From an uncultured Muribaculaceae bacterium (GTDB taxonomy: Bacteria > Bacteroidota > Bacteroidia > Bacteroidales > Muribaculaceae): 64,000 nucleotides of DNA. The DNA lies in assembly GCA_910578395.1 (NCBI GenBank), contig CAJTPZ010000001.1, positions 248,001-312,000 of the forward strand, given 5' to 3'. Positions 1 to 7,491 of this stretch are shown here, one piece after another (position 1 is the stretch's first letter; each line of letters starts with the position of its first letter). A program made the translations under genes and the position numbers. The notes beneath the pieces were generated by a model. The model was not told the DNA's origin and made no database searches. It was given only the letters and a program-made list of their open reading frames with translations.

Positions 1-1
1 G

Positions 2-760
2 TTTGTGATCCGCAAAGACTTCGAACAGGACTTCCGTGAGAAAGTTCTCGGAAAATATGAAGGTCATATCCCTGTAGAGGTTGTATTTCAGGCCACAACC
101 GACCTTCCTGAAGGTTACACATGTCCGGCCGACCGCACCAAGCCATGGGGCACTAACCATGCTGTACTAATGGGCAAAAGCGTTATCAAGGAACCTTTCG
201 CTGTAATCAACGCCGATGACTTCTACGGCCGGAACGCATTTGAGGTTATCGCCAAAGAGCTCTCACGCGAACACACAGCCCCCGGCGACTACTGCATGGT
301 AGGATTCAGGGTAGGCAACACAATGACCGAGAACGGCTCTGTGGCACGAGGTGTCTGCTCAACTAAAGACGGTCTGCTCACATCGGTCGTGGAACGCACA
401 GCCATATCCTACAATCCCGATCACGAGATTGTCTTCACCGACGAGAACGGCGAGGAGCAGAAACTCGATCCCATGACTCCGGTTTCTATGAACCTCTGGG
501 GATTTACACCCGAATACTTTGAATACTCAGAAAACGAGTTCAAGAAATTTCTGGATGCCAACCTCGACAAACCCAAAGCCGAATTCTTCATACCGCTTGT
601 AATCGACACTCTCATCAACAGCGGAAAGGCCACGGTAAAAGTCCTCGACACCGACAGCAAATGGTTTGGTGTGACCTATGCCGCTGACCGCCCCGCAGTC
701 GTTGAAAAATTTGCCGAACTGACAGAACAGGGCGTCTATCCGTCGCCTCTATTCGCATAA
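2..760 (+). CDS. Sugar-nucleotide-type nucleotidyltransferase, 5' end cut off by the window
   Basis: The reading frame is open to the left edge, so this is the C-terminal 250 or so residues of a longer protein; the GTG at position 5 is not the real start. The visible part carries the acidic metal/sugar-binding segment VINADDFYG (about residues 66-74 from position 5) and the upstream ADRTKPWGTNHAV stretch typical of NTP_transferase-fold proteins, which couple NTP and a sugar phosphate to give NDP-sugars. The N-terminal G-x-G-x-R nucleotide loop must lie outside the window. A 25 nt gap separates it from the next gene, so the two may be co-transcribed. The substrate cannot be read from the sequence. 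Confidence 0.8.
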   Translation, partial: FVIRKDFEQDFREKVLGKYEGHIPVEVVFQATTDLPEGYTCPADRTKPWGTNHAVLMGKSVIKEPFAVINADDFYGRNAFEVIAKELSREHTAPGDYCMVGFRVGNTMTENGSVARGVCSTKDGLLTSVVERTAISYNPDHEIVFTDENGEEQKLDPMTPVSMNLWGFTPEYFEYSENEFKKFLDANLDKPKAEFFIPLVIDTLINSGKATVKVLDTDSKWFGVTYAADRPAVVEKFAELTEQGVYPSPLFA

Positions 761-785
761 CAAGCCTACAAAAACATTCAGAGCA

Positions 786-1163
786 ATGACCAACGAAGAA
801 ATGCAGCGGATCAAAAACGCTACCGACGGACTTCCTGCCTATGAGTACATCGCAAACAACATTGATACAATCGATACTGATACTCTCGGCGTGGTCACCG
901 ATCTGCTAATGCAGACCGACCTGAACGGACAGTTTTGCGTAAGCGCGGCACGCTACCTCAGCACAATCGACGCATCACGTTTCGCCGATACGATCGACAA
1001 ACTCGTAAAAGGCGCGATCGACCGGGACAAAGAGCGCCGCTACATCGGCGACCTGCTCGAAAGTCTGTGGGGTAAAGACTATGCAGAACGCGCACAGAGC
1101 CTGATAAGCTCCGATGACAACTTCCGCCGCATCTACAAACGCGTCTTTCCCGACCGCCTCTGA
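786..1163 (+). CDS. Conserved-looking small cytosolic protein of unknown function
   Basis: This 125-residue protein has no signal peptide, membrane segment or cysteine pair. It looks all-helical and charged, with an acidic N-terminal half and a basic C-terminus (FRRIYKRVFPDRL). I do not recognise a family. It lies 25 nt after the nucleotidyltransferase and 20 nt before the cyclophilin lipoprotein on the same strand, so it is probably part of one transcript. Codon use matches its neighbours, which supports it being a real gene. No function is proposed. Confidence 0.72.
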   Translation: MTNEEMQRIKNATDGLPAYEYIANNIDTIDTDTLGVVTDLLMQTDLNGQFCVSAARYLSTIDASRFADTIDKLVKGAIDRDKERRYIGDLLESLWGKDYAERAQSLISSDDNFRRIYKRVFPDRL

Positions 1164-1183
1164 ATACCATCCACTGCCAAGAA

Positions 1184-2074
1184 ATGAATATCCTCAAGCG
1201 ATTCGGATTTCTATGCCTCACTGTCACCGCACTGTCGGCCTGCACGGGAGGCTCGTCAGAAAAATCCGATAACGCCGAAACAACCGACATGACTACTCCA
1301 CAGTCCAATTCTACTGCATCAGACGGCAAAGACATACTTGTCGACATCAAAACTACACTCGGCGACATCCAGGTGCGTCTCTTCGGCGACACACCGGGAC
1401 ATCGCGACAACTTCGCCAAACTTGCCGGAGAGGGTTACTACAACGGCACCCTGTTTCATCGCGTGATAAACGACTTCATGGTACAGGCCGGCGACCCCGA
1501 CAGCCGCAACGCCCCTAAAGACAAAATGCTCGGCGAGGGAGATCCAGGCTACACTCTGGAGGCAGAGATTGATTATCCGAAACACTATCACAAGCGCGGC
1601 GCTCTTGCCGCAGCACGCACCGGCGACAATATCAATCCCGAGCGTCGTTCATCGGGCTCGCAATTCTACATTGTCACCGGAAAAGTGTTCAACGACTCAA
1701 CTCTCAGCCAACTGGAGCGCAACATGCAGATGCAGCAGATAAACACAATCTTCCAGCAGCTTGCACAGCAGCAAAACGAGAAGATCAAGGATCTGCGGCG
1801 TAACCGCGACCAGGCCGGACTGCAGAAACTTCAGGAAGAGCTCATAGCCAAGGCCGAGAAACAGGCCGCTGAAAATCCCGCCACACTGTCGGCCGATGCC
1901 CGCAAGGACTACACCACTGTCGGAGGAACCCCGCATCTCGACGGAGCCTACACAGTGTTCGGAGAAGTCACCAAAGGCATGGACGTTGTCGACAAGATCC
2001 AGAAAGTCCAGACTGACGGAAACGACCGTCCTACCGATGACGTGCGTATCATCTCAATGAGTGTTGTGAAATAA
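1184..2074 (+). CDS. Cyclophilin-type peptidyl-prolyl isomerase, lipoprotein
   Basis: It should catalyse cis-trans isomerisation of proline peptide bonds in envelope proteins. The N-terminus is a lipoprotein signal with lipobox LSAC (Cys about residue 20), followed by a Ser/Thr-rich tether. The cyclophilin core starts near residue 49 (VDIKTTLGDIQVRLF) and contains the family landmarks NFAKLAGEGYYNGTLFHRVI and GSQFYIVTG. Between the two core halves sits a Gln/Lys-rich helical insertion of about 75 residues (roughly 170-245), known from Bacteroidota cyclophilins, after which the fold closes with GAYTVFGEVTKGMDVVDKI. The M16 peptidase follows after 6 nt, which suggests an envelope-protein quality-control pair. 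Confidence 0.92.
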   Translation: MNILKRFGFLCLTVTALSACTGGSSEKSDNAETTDMTTPQSNSTASDGKDILVDIKTTLGDIQVRLFGDTPGHRDNFAKLAGEGYYNGTLFHRVINDFMVQAGDPDSRNAPKDKMLGEGDPGYTLEAEIDYPKHYHKRGALAAARTGDNINPERRSSGSQFYIVTGKVFNDSTLSQLERNMQMQQINTIFQQLAQQQNEKIKDLRRNRDQAGLQKLQEELIAKAEKQAAENPATLSADARKDYTTVGGTPHLDGAYTVFGEVTKGMDVVDKIQKVQTDGNDRPTDDVRIISMSVVK

Positions 2075-2080
2075 CCGGTC

Positions 2081-3319
2081 ATGCAAAAAATCAACCGCGC
2101 GACTCTCTCAAACGGGTTACGCGTCATACATTCCTACGACAGTGCCACCACAATGGTGGCACTGTCCGTCATCTACGATGTAGGTTCGGCCGACGAGCAA
2201 CCGGAGCTTACGGGAATAGCCCACCTGATGGAGCACCTTATGTTCGGAGGCTCTGTCAACATCCCGTCGTTTGACCGTGAAATCGAGCGCGCAGGAGGCA
2301 CCGACAACGCCTGGACATCGCCCGACCTCACATGCTACTACGATCTCCTGCCGGCCCATAATGCAGAAACGGCATTCTGGCTCGAAAGCGACCGCATGAT
2401 CTCGCCTGCATTCTCTCAAAAATCACTTGAAGTGCAGAAAGGCGTAGTAATCGAGGAATTCAAGCAACAATGTCTCAACCGGCCCTACGGCACACTCAGC
2501 CATCTTATACGATCGACTGCCTTCAGAAATCATCCCTACCGCTGGCCGGTTATAGGCCTGACTCCCGACCATGTGGCAGCTGCCACACTCGATGATGTAC
2601 GCGCTTTCTATTTCAGCCACTACGCGCCATCACGTGCCGTGTTGTCGGTTTGCGGCAATATTTCCTGGGACGAAACAATACGCCTTTCTGAAAAATGGTT
2701 CGACCCGATACCCGATCGAACGACCATCCGACGCATACTTCCCGCCGAACCATTGCCTTGCTCACCACGCCATGCCGAAACATCCGGCAACGTACCCTCG
2801 ACTCTTGTAGCAATCAACTACCCCATGCCTGGACAGGACTCCGCACTCTATATTCCGGCCGACATACTTTCCGACGTTCTCGGCACAGGCACCTCATCAC
2901 TGCTCTACGACCGCCTTGTGCGGACGACCGATATGTTCCACAACATAGATGCGTCAATCGACGGCAGCCGAGATCCAGGTCTGTTTCACATCAACGCCAA
3001 GCTGCGCGATAATGTCGACCCTACCGAAGCATACAACGCCATCAACCGCGAAATCGCCTCGGTCGTAGCTGCCGGCATAGATGACACCACACTGCAACGT
3101 GCCCTCAATCTGTTTGAAAGCGCACGCACACTCGACAACCTCGGATGCCTGCCACGCTGCCTTGACATGGCACAAAACGAGATATATGGCCGCGACGCGG
3201 CTACAGTCATGAAACAATATCTCGATCTCACACCGGCCGACATACATAATGCCGCCAGACTCATACTCGACCCGACACAGGTGACTACCGTTACATTCTC
3301 GCCAACACATCTGCCTTGA
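2081..3319 (+). CDS. M16 family zinc metallopeptidase (insulinase/pitrilysin type)
   Basis: The inverted zinc-binding motif HxxEH is present as HLMEH (H48, E51, H52), and the downstream zinc-ligand Glu region appears as QKGVVIEEFKQQ about 75 residues later, so the active site looks intact. At 412 residues it is a single-unit M16B-like peptidase with the active N-terminal half and the middle domain (YFSHYAPSRAVLSVCGNI). No signal peptide is visible. It starts 6 nt after the cyclophilin stop, which implies co-translation. The peptide substrates are unknown. The operon appears to end here, because the next gene has its own promoter. Confidence 0.92.
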   Translation: MQKINRATLSNGLRVIHSYDSATTMVALSVIYDVGSADEQPELTGIAHLMEHLMFGGSVNIPSFDREIERAGGTDNAWTSPDLTCYYDLLPAHNAETAFWLESDRMISPAFSQKSLEVQKGVVIEEFKQQCLNRPYGTLSHLIRSTAFRNHPYRWPVIGLTPDHVAAATLDDVRAFYFSHYAPSRAVLSVCGNISWDETIRLSEKWFDPIPDRTTIRRILPAEPLPCSPRHAETSGNVPSTLVAINYPMPGQDSALYIPADILSDVLGTGTSSLLYDRLVRTTDMFHNIDASIDGSRDPGLFHINAKLRDNVDPTEAYNAINREIASVVAAGIDDTTLQRALNLFESARTLDNLGCLPRCLDMAQNEIYGRDAATVMKQYLDLTPADIHNAARLILDPTQVTTVTFSPTHLP

Positions 3320-3364
3320 AACAGTCAATATGAACAATTTTTATTGAAAAAAGTTGCGAAAGTG

Positions 3365-3395
3365 TTGGTTATACTGAAAAAAAGTGGTTACTTTG
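3365..3395 (+). promoter_or_regulatory. Bacteroidota-type promoter for the rpmB-rpmG-bL38 operon
   Basis: A TTGG -33 element (3365-3368) and a TTACTTTG -7 element (3388-3395, one mismatch to TAnnTTTG) are separated by 19 nt. This predicts transcription starting near 3401 and a 5' leader of about 120 nt ahead of rpmB. Confidence 0.6.
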
Positions 3396-3408
3396 CACCC
3401 TGATTAAT

Positions 3409-3454
3409 GCGGAGCGTGCCGCGGAAAGCTCCCGGGAAGTGATGCGCCCGGAGC
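3409..3454 (+). promoter_or_regulatory. GC-rich structured 5' leader of rpmB (possible r-protein autoregulatory element)
   Basis: Two hairpins can be drawn in the transcribed leader. GCGG 3409-3412 pairs with CCGC 3419-3422, and GCTCC(C)GGG 3428-3436 pairs with CCCGGAGC 3447-3454 with one bulged C. The block is much more GC-rich than the surrounding AT-rich intergenic sequence, which argues that the structure is selected. A role in autogenous control by L28 is inference only. Confidence 0.4.
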
Positions 3455-3523
3455 GATATGAGACCGGAACTCGCTTGCAGTGAAAGAATAAGAAATTAAA
3501 ACTGAAATATTTTTAAACCAGCC

Positions 3524-3781
3524 ATGTCAAAGATTTGTCAGATTACAGGCAAGAAAGCGATGACCGGCAACAACGTATCGCACTCGAAGCGTCGCACTAA
3601 GCGCCGTTTCCACGTGAATATCTTTACCAAAAAATTCTATTGGGTAGAGCAAGACGCGTGGATCCTCCTTACTCTCACCGCCGCAGGCCTGCGCACCATC
3701 AACAAACTCGGTCTCGACGCAGCTATACGTCAGGCTGCCGAGAAGGGATATCTCACTGAAATCAAATATCTCGAATACTGA
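3524..3781 (+). CDS. rpmB: 50S ribosomal protein bL28
   Basis: This 85-residue protein has the L28 signature CQITGKKAMTGNNVSHSKRRTKRRFHVN and ends near the usual length. It is a component of the large ribosomal subunit near the E site. It leads the rpmB-rpmG-bL38 operon, whose two later genes follow after 7 and 28 nt. The ATG is preceded by an A-rich tract and no Shine-Dalgarno sequence, as expected for Bacteroidota. Confidence 0.98.
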   Translation: MSKICQITGKKAMTGNNVSHSKRRTKRRFHVNIFTKKFYWVEQDAWILLTLTAAGLRTINKLGLDAAIRQAAEKGYLTEIKYLEY

Positions 3782-3788
3782 TTAAGTC

Positions 3789-3977
3789 ATGGCAAAGAAA
3801 GCTAAAGGCAATCGCGTTCAGGTTATTCTTGAATGCACCGAACATAAAGCCAGCGGTATGCCCGGAACATCCCGCTACATCACAACAAAGAACCGCAAGA
3901 ACACTACCGAGCGTCTGGAGTTGAAGAAATACAACCCCATCCTCAAGAAGGTCACTGTTCACAAGGAAATTAAATAA
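3789..3977 (+). CDS. rpmG: 50S ribosomal protein bL33
   Basis: This 62-residue basic protein has the L33 pattern RVQVILECTEH...TSRYITTKNRKNTTERLELKKYNP. Only one of the four zinc-ribbon cysteines of the C+ type is present (the one in LECTEH), so this is the zinc-independent form. It lies 7 nt after rpmB and 28 nt before the bL38 gene. Confidence 0.97.
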   Translation: MAKKAKGNRVQVILECTEHKASGMPGTSRYITTKNRKNTTERLELKKYNPILKKVTVHKEIK

Positions 3978-4005
3978 TCTGTTAACACCCTTTATTTCTT
4001 AAGAT

Positions 4006-4158
4006 ATGGCAAAGAAAACCGTTGCCTCGCTCCAAAAGGGTGAAGGCCGCACCTATAGCAAGGTGATCCGCATGATCAAGTCACCAAAGACCGGTGCTTA
4101 CACTTTCAAGGAAGACATGGTACCCAACGAGGCAGTAAAAGACCTCCTCGCGAAGTAA
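4006..4158 (+). CDS. Bacteroidota-specific ribosomal protein bL38 (DUF4295 family)
   Basis: This 50-residue basic protein begins MAKKTVASLQKGEGRTYSKVI and matches what I recall of the DUF4295 family, the small protein conserved directly after rpmG in Bacteroidota. From established work on the Flavobacterium johnsoniae ribosome, a Bacteroidota-specific large-subunit protein was named bL38; equating that protein with DUF4295 is from memory. The gene is easy to miss because it is shorter than common length cut-offs. A strong terminator follows at 4211-4254. In many relatives ftsY follows this gene, but here it does not. Confidence 0.88.
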   Translation: MAKKTVASLQKGEGRTYSKVIRMIKSPKTGAYTFKEDMVPNEAVKDLLAK

Positions 4159-4210
4159 CAAACCGCATCTTCTGTCAACAGATAACATTATATCTTTCGA
4201 CATATACGCG

Positions 4211-4254
4211 CGATACCGCGATTGAACGATGTTCAGTCGCGGTATCGTTTTTTT
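4211..4254 (+). terminator. Rho-independent terminator of the rpmB-rpmG-bL38 operon
   Basis: CGATACCGCG (4211-4220) pairs perfectly with CGCGGTATCG (4238-4247). The stem continues inward through ATTGAAC/GTTCAGT with one wobble to a GAT loop, giving about 17 pairs. A run of seven T (4248-4254) follows. Confidence 0.93.
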
Positions 4255-4311
4255 AATATCACAAACAGCAGAAGAGAATAAATCCATCAACACATGAAAC
4301 AGTGAATAGAG

Positions 4312-5385
4312 CTACACTATATCGAAATATTCCTTATAACGGTCATATAGATGACCGGCCTGTAGGTAGGCCGACTGTGGACTCATAAAGTGAGAAAACT
4401 CAAATGTGATAGCTTTATCATAGCCCGCACGCTTTGCAGCCTCAAGTTTCATGCGTAGCTTGTCAAATTTTATAGGCAGAAACTTTATAGGCATATCCCT
4501 GTCAAAGGACTCTGCATTGGTCCAGCACTGCATGCCATATTTGTCGGCAAGACGCTTGTTCACCTCAAAAAAAGCATCAAGCTCATCATAATCGATATGA
4601 CCGTCCTGAAAAGCGCATGCATCCACCACATCATGGATCCCGGCAAATATCTCATCCCATTCACGCTCATGCTCAGCAACCGACACAGCCTGCTCTTTGG
4701 TAAGGTCTCCGGAACCGGCCCAAACAGCCTTTTTTCCATCGATCCAGGGAGAAATAAATGTAGGAAGGCCTCCCGAAACGTCCTTGCACTGCTTGCCCAT
4801 GTCGTGAAAAGCTCCGATCACACCCTTTGTACTGCGGCTTATCTCACCGCTGATATACCAGCCCCCGAAGCTGTCTTTATACCTTTCTCCATACATCTCC
4901 CATACCTCGTCGATCACATGCCGGTTACTCTCGACCTCCACACTCATGTCACCGCTATCCCAGTATTTGCCTGAGTCATAAAGCCCGAAATAAAACTTCA
5001 TGCCATACTTCCGCGCCAGACGCAGATACAGGTCGACCAGATCTACCGAAGGCATATAACAGCCTTGCTTCAAAAGATAAGGCGAAGGATAGGTAATAAA
5101 CTTGCGGTAGCCTGAACGTATCATTATCACCGTATCGATGCCGATTGCCTTCATATTGCGGAAATCAGCGTCCCACTCCTTCTCGCCCCAGTTCTGATGC
5201 GGTATATCATGGGAAATCTCATCAATAAATGTTCCAGTTATAGGCAGACCGTTGTTTTTCGGCACAATCAGATTTTCATCTCCCGTTTTCGCCTCAACCC
5301 GTGCGCACGAAGCGACAACACCCGGCACTGCCACCGTAGAGGCGACAACAGCAGCCGCCTTTTTCATAAATCCTCGTCTATCCAT
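4312..5385 (-). CDS. DUF4434-like secreted protein with TIM-barrel/glycosidase-like features, Tat lipoprotein
   Basis: The N-terminus has a twin-arginine motif (RRGFMKK, residues 3-9) followed by a hydrophobic stretch and lipobox VASC (Cys about 27), so it is predicted to be Tat-exported and lipidated. The mature part resembles DUF4434-type proteins, which are thought to be TIM-barrel glycoside-hydrolase-like. It shows GTFIDEISHDIPHQNWGEKEWD near the start and repeated barrel-like strands (KFYFGLYDSG, GGWYISGEIS, ACAFQDGHIDYDE, ITFEFSHFMSP). Acidic residues at strand ends (GEIS, FEFS) are plausible catalytic residues, but this is not established. It stands alone, with convergent-type terminators on both sides and no SusC/SusD pair nearby, so the substrate is unknown. 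Confidence 0.72.
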   Translation of the reverse strand: MDRRGFMKKAAAVVASTVAVPGVVASCARVEAKTGDENLIVPKNNGLPITGTFIDEISHDIPHQNWGEKEWDADFRNMKAIGIDTVIMIRSGYRKFITYPSPYLLKQGCYMPSVDLVDLYLRLARKYGMKFYFGLYDSGKYWDSGDMSVEVESNRHVIDEVWEMYGERYKDSFGGWYISGEISRSTKGVIGAFHDMGKQCKDVSGGLPTFISPWIDGKKAVWAGSGDLTKEQAVSVAEHEREWDEIFAGIHDVVDACAFQDGHIDYDELDAFFEVNKRLADKYGMQCWTNAESFDRDMPIKFLPIKFDKLRMKLEAAKRAGYDKAITFEFSHFMSPQSAYLQAGHLYDRYKEYFDIV

Positions 5386-5518
5386 TGCATTCTATGTTTA
5401 TCATGGCCCCTCTGTCGAGATAATAAACCGAAAGATAGCTAAAAACTTCAGATTACCGTAACTGTCTCTACAAAATTCAGCACTCACTACCGAGTATCCC
5501 GATTCAGTAAAAGGCAAC

Positions 5519-5564
5519 AAAAAACAACCTCGGTATCACATTAAAAAAATACAATACTGAGGTT
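5519..5564 (-). terminator. Terminator at the end of the DUF5103-to-thioesterase gene run
   Basis: On the minus strand, AACCTCAGTAT (5564-5554) pairs with ATACCGAGGTT (5536-5526) with one wobble, and a T-rich GTTTTTTGTTG tract follows. It lies about 20 nt past the thioesterase stop codon. The remaining 5386-5518 interval, upstream of the DUF4434 gene, shows no gene and no clear promoter. Confidence 0.75.
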
Positions 5565-5582
5565 ATGATTCAATATTTCCTG

Positions 5583-6062
5583 TCACTTATTCATGCACGA
5601 AATCAATGCGCCACGCCAGTCATCGTCTATCACAATGCTTTTCATTGTCTCTTTACAAAACGTAGCCATCACCGTCTGCGCCACGCAGTTGACAACTCCG
5701 GTATCAAGATTGACAACACGCTGCTCCAGAACAAAACTCTTTTCCGAAACCGAAACAACCCCTGTCAGCACGCCAAGGCGTTCTCCCATAAAGGCTTGTG
5801 CGTAAAACGATATGTTTATATTAACAATCACTACCCCGGGATTGCTCCACTGGATCTTATCACCTCTCAAATCATTGAAGAAACGCGTCTTGGCAAGATC
5901 CAGCAACTGGAGATAAGCATTATTGTTCACATGACCGAGCATGTCTATATCACTGAACCGCAACTGCACATCGGTCAGATGCGACATAGGGGCCAACGGT
6001 GCAGGCACCTTGGGATTAGGGCATGACGGGATCCGTCCTATGACATCGGTATAATTTTTCAT
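5583..6062 (-). CDS. 4HBT hot-dog-fold acyl-CoA thioesterase
   Basis: The hot-dog thioesterase motif is clear at about residues 34-47 (RFSDIDMLGHVNNN), including the Asp that acts in 4-hydroxybenzoyl-CoA-thioesterase-like enzymes, followed by the central helix AYLQLLDLAKTRFF. It probably hydrolyses an acyl-CoA or acyl-ACP thioester in the cytosol. At 159 residues it carries about 25 extra N-terminal residues rich in Pro, so the internal Met at residue 26 is an alternative start. It is the last gene of the minus-strand run after the DUF721 gene (21 nt gap), just before a terminator. Confidence 0.88.
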   Translation of the reverse strand: MKNYTDVIGRIPSCPNPKVPAPLAPMSHLTDVQLRFSDIDMLGHVNNNAYLQLLDLAKTRFFNDLRGDKIQWSNPGVVIVNINISFYAQAFMGERLGVLTGVVSVSEKSFVLEQRVVNLDTGVVNCVAQTVMATFCKETMKSIVIDDDWRGALISCMNK

Positions 6063-6083
6063 TTTTTCTATTACAATCTTTTT

Positions 6084-6374
6084 TCAATGGATGACGACAT
6101 CACTAATAACAGTTTTTCCCGCCCCCCTGTTCAATGCTTCAGTAAGCCTTTCACGATGAAAAGTCAATTCATTTTTCAAAGCCGCCGACGAAATCACCAC
6201 ATGCAGTTTCTCACCGTCGACCCATCGTCGCGTCGTGTATCGGTTTATACCCTGTCCGACAATCTCGGGCCATAAAGAGCAGATAAGCTGACGATCGGCA
6301 AGGCCGTCGAGATCATTCTCCCGCAACAGACGCTTCACAAGGTCTCCCACCTGCTCTGGATCAGTTCTCTTCAT
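6084..6374 (-). CDS. DUF721/DciA-like protein
   Basis: This 96-residue protein matches the DUF721 pattern: WPEIVGQGINRYT in the middle, then LHVVISSAALKNELTFHRERLTEALN. In bacteria without DnaC or DnaI, the DUF721 protein DciA helps load or operate the replicative helicase DnaB. That role is family knowledge, and this copy is shorter than the multidomain DciA proteins. Its ATG overlaps the recF stop by 4 nt (6371-6374), so translation is probably coupled, which fits a replication or repair role. Confidence 0.85.
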   Translation of the reverse strand: MKRTDPEQVGDLVKRLLRENDLDGLADRQLICSLWPEIVGQGINRYTTRRWVDGEKLHVVISSAALKNELTFHRERLTEALNRGAGKTVISDVVIH

Positions 6375-7477
6375 TGCACTGCATCAAACGGAGTGAACAC
6401 ACCTTTCTCAACATGCCACATAGCACGGTCTCCACCGCTTTCACGCAGGATATTGTCGAGATGATCTCGGTTGGTATCGGTTATAAATATCTGGCCGAAC
6501 TTATCGCTTTTTACAATCTCCACGATACGTTGCACACGTGTAGAATCCAGTTTGTCAAAAATATCGTCAAGTAGAAACAGCGGCCTGAGCCCGGTCGACT
6601 CACGGAGGAAATCATATTGCGCGAGCCTCATGCCGAGAGTCACACTTTTACACTGTCCCTGAGAAGCCGACCGACGGGCATCGAGCCCATCTACCGTTAT
6701 TATAAGATCATCCCTGTGAGGACCGACCGAAGTATAGCCCACAGCCTCATCATGACGTCGCGCTCCATCAAGAAGCTTCATCAGATCCGGCTCTTCGTTC
6801 TGGTGCGAACGCAGATTCACAGCCGCACGCTCTCCATTGCCGGAAATAGCCTCATAATAGTTGGACATCAGCTCGGAATATTCAGGAAGCCACTCACGCC
6901 GTTTTTCGTGAATACGCTGTGCGGCCATTACAAGCGACATCTCTATAGCCTCATAGAGATGGTGGTCCACCACATGGGCACGAAGAAGCTTGTTGCGCTG
7001 CTCAAGCGAACGACCGTAGCGTATCAGTGCGTCGAGATAAGTAGCATCGCTCTGCGAAATCACCATGTCCATAAGCCGGCGGCGCTCCTCGCCCGGTCCG
7101 GTTATAAGCTCAATATCACGTGGCGCCACCAACACCGCCGGAAAAACACCGATATGCTGCGAAAGACGGTCATACTCTTTACCCTTGCGCTTCACAACCT
7201 TGCGCTTGCCACGATTCATGCCTGCGCTCACATCCTCCTCCACTCCATGACGTTCATATTGCCCGTGAAGAGAGAAAAAATCAGAATCACGGCACATCAC
7301 ACCCTGGTCGGTAAGCCCGGTGAAACTCTTGCAGAAACTTAGGAAATATATCGCGTCAAGCAGGTTGCTCTTGCCCATACCGTTGTTGCCGAGCAAACCA
7401 TTGACACCGCGGCTGAATTCGAGCCTGGCATCCGATATATTTTTAAAATTAGTGATCGATAGCGACTTCAGATACAT
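6371..7477 (-). CDS. recF: DNA replication/repair protein RecF
   Basis: This is an SMC-like ABC ATPase that binds gapped DNA and helps load RecA through RecOR. Walker A is GNNGMGKSN (about 30-38), the ABC signature region is SASQGQCKSVTLGMRLAQ, and Walker B is LFLLDDIFDKLD, with a switch-His-like region after it (FITDTNRDHL). At 368 residues it has the full family length. The DUF721 gene overlaps its 3' end by 4 nt and DUF3109 lies 14 nt upstream. dnaA is about 40 kb away, so the classical dnaA-dnaN-recF cluster is not kept. Confidence 0.97.
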   Translation of the reverse strand: MYLKSLSITNFKNISDARLEFSRGVNGLLGNNGMGKSNLLDAIYFLSFCKSFTGLTDQGVMCRDSDFFSLHGQYERHGVEEDVSAGMNRGKRKVVKRKGKEYDRLSQHIGVFPAVLVAPRDIELITGPGEERRRLMDMVISQSDATYLDALIRYGRSLEQRNKLLRAHVVDHHLYEAIEMSLVMAAQRIHEKRREWLPEYSELMSNYYEAISGNGERAAVNLRSHQNEEPDLMKLLDGARRHDEAVGYTSVGPHRDDLIITVDGLDARRSASQGQCKSVTLGMRLAQYDFLRESTGLRPLFLLDDIFDKLDSTRVQRIVEIVKSDKFGQIFITDTNRDHLDNILRESGGDRAMWHVEKGVFTPFDAVQ

Positions 7478-7491
7478 CTTTATTCAAGCCA

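Noticed and set aside
5565..6026. A 153-codon open frame antisense to the thioesterase gene
   Set aside because: The opposite strand carries a clear 4HBT motif; this frame has no recognisable feature.
6617..7342. A 241-codon open frame antisense to recF
   Set aside because: It lies wholly inside the well-supported recF gene on the other strand and has His/Arg/Thr-rich shadow-frame composition.
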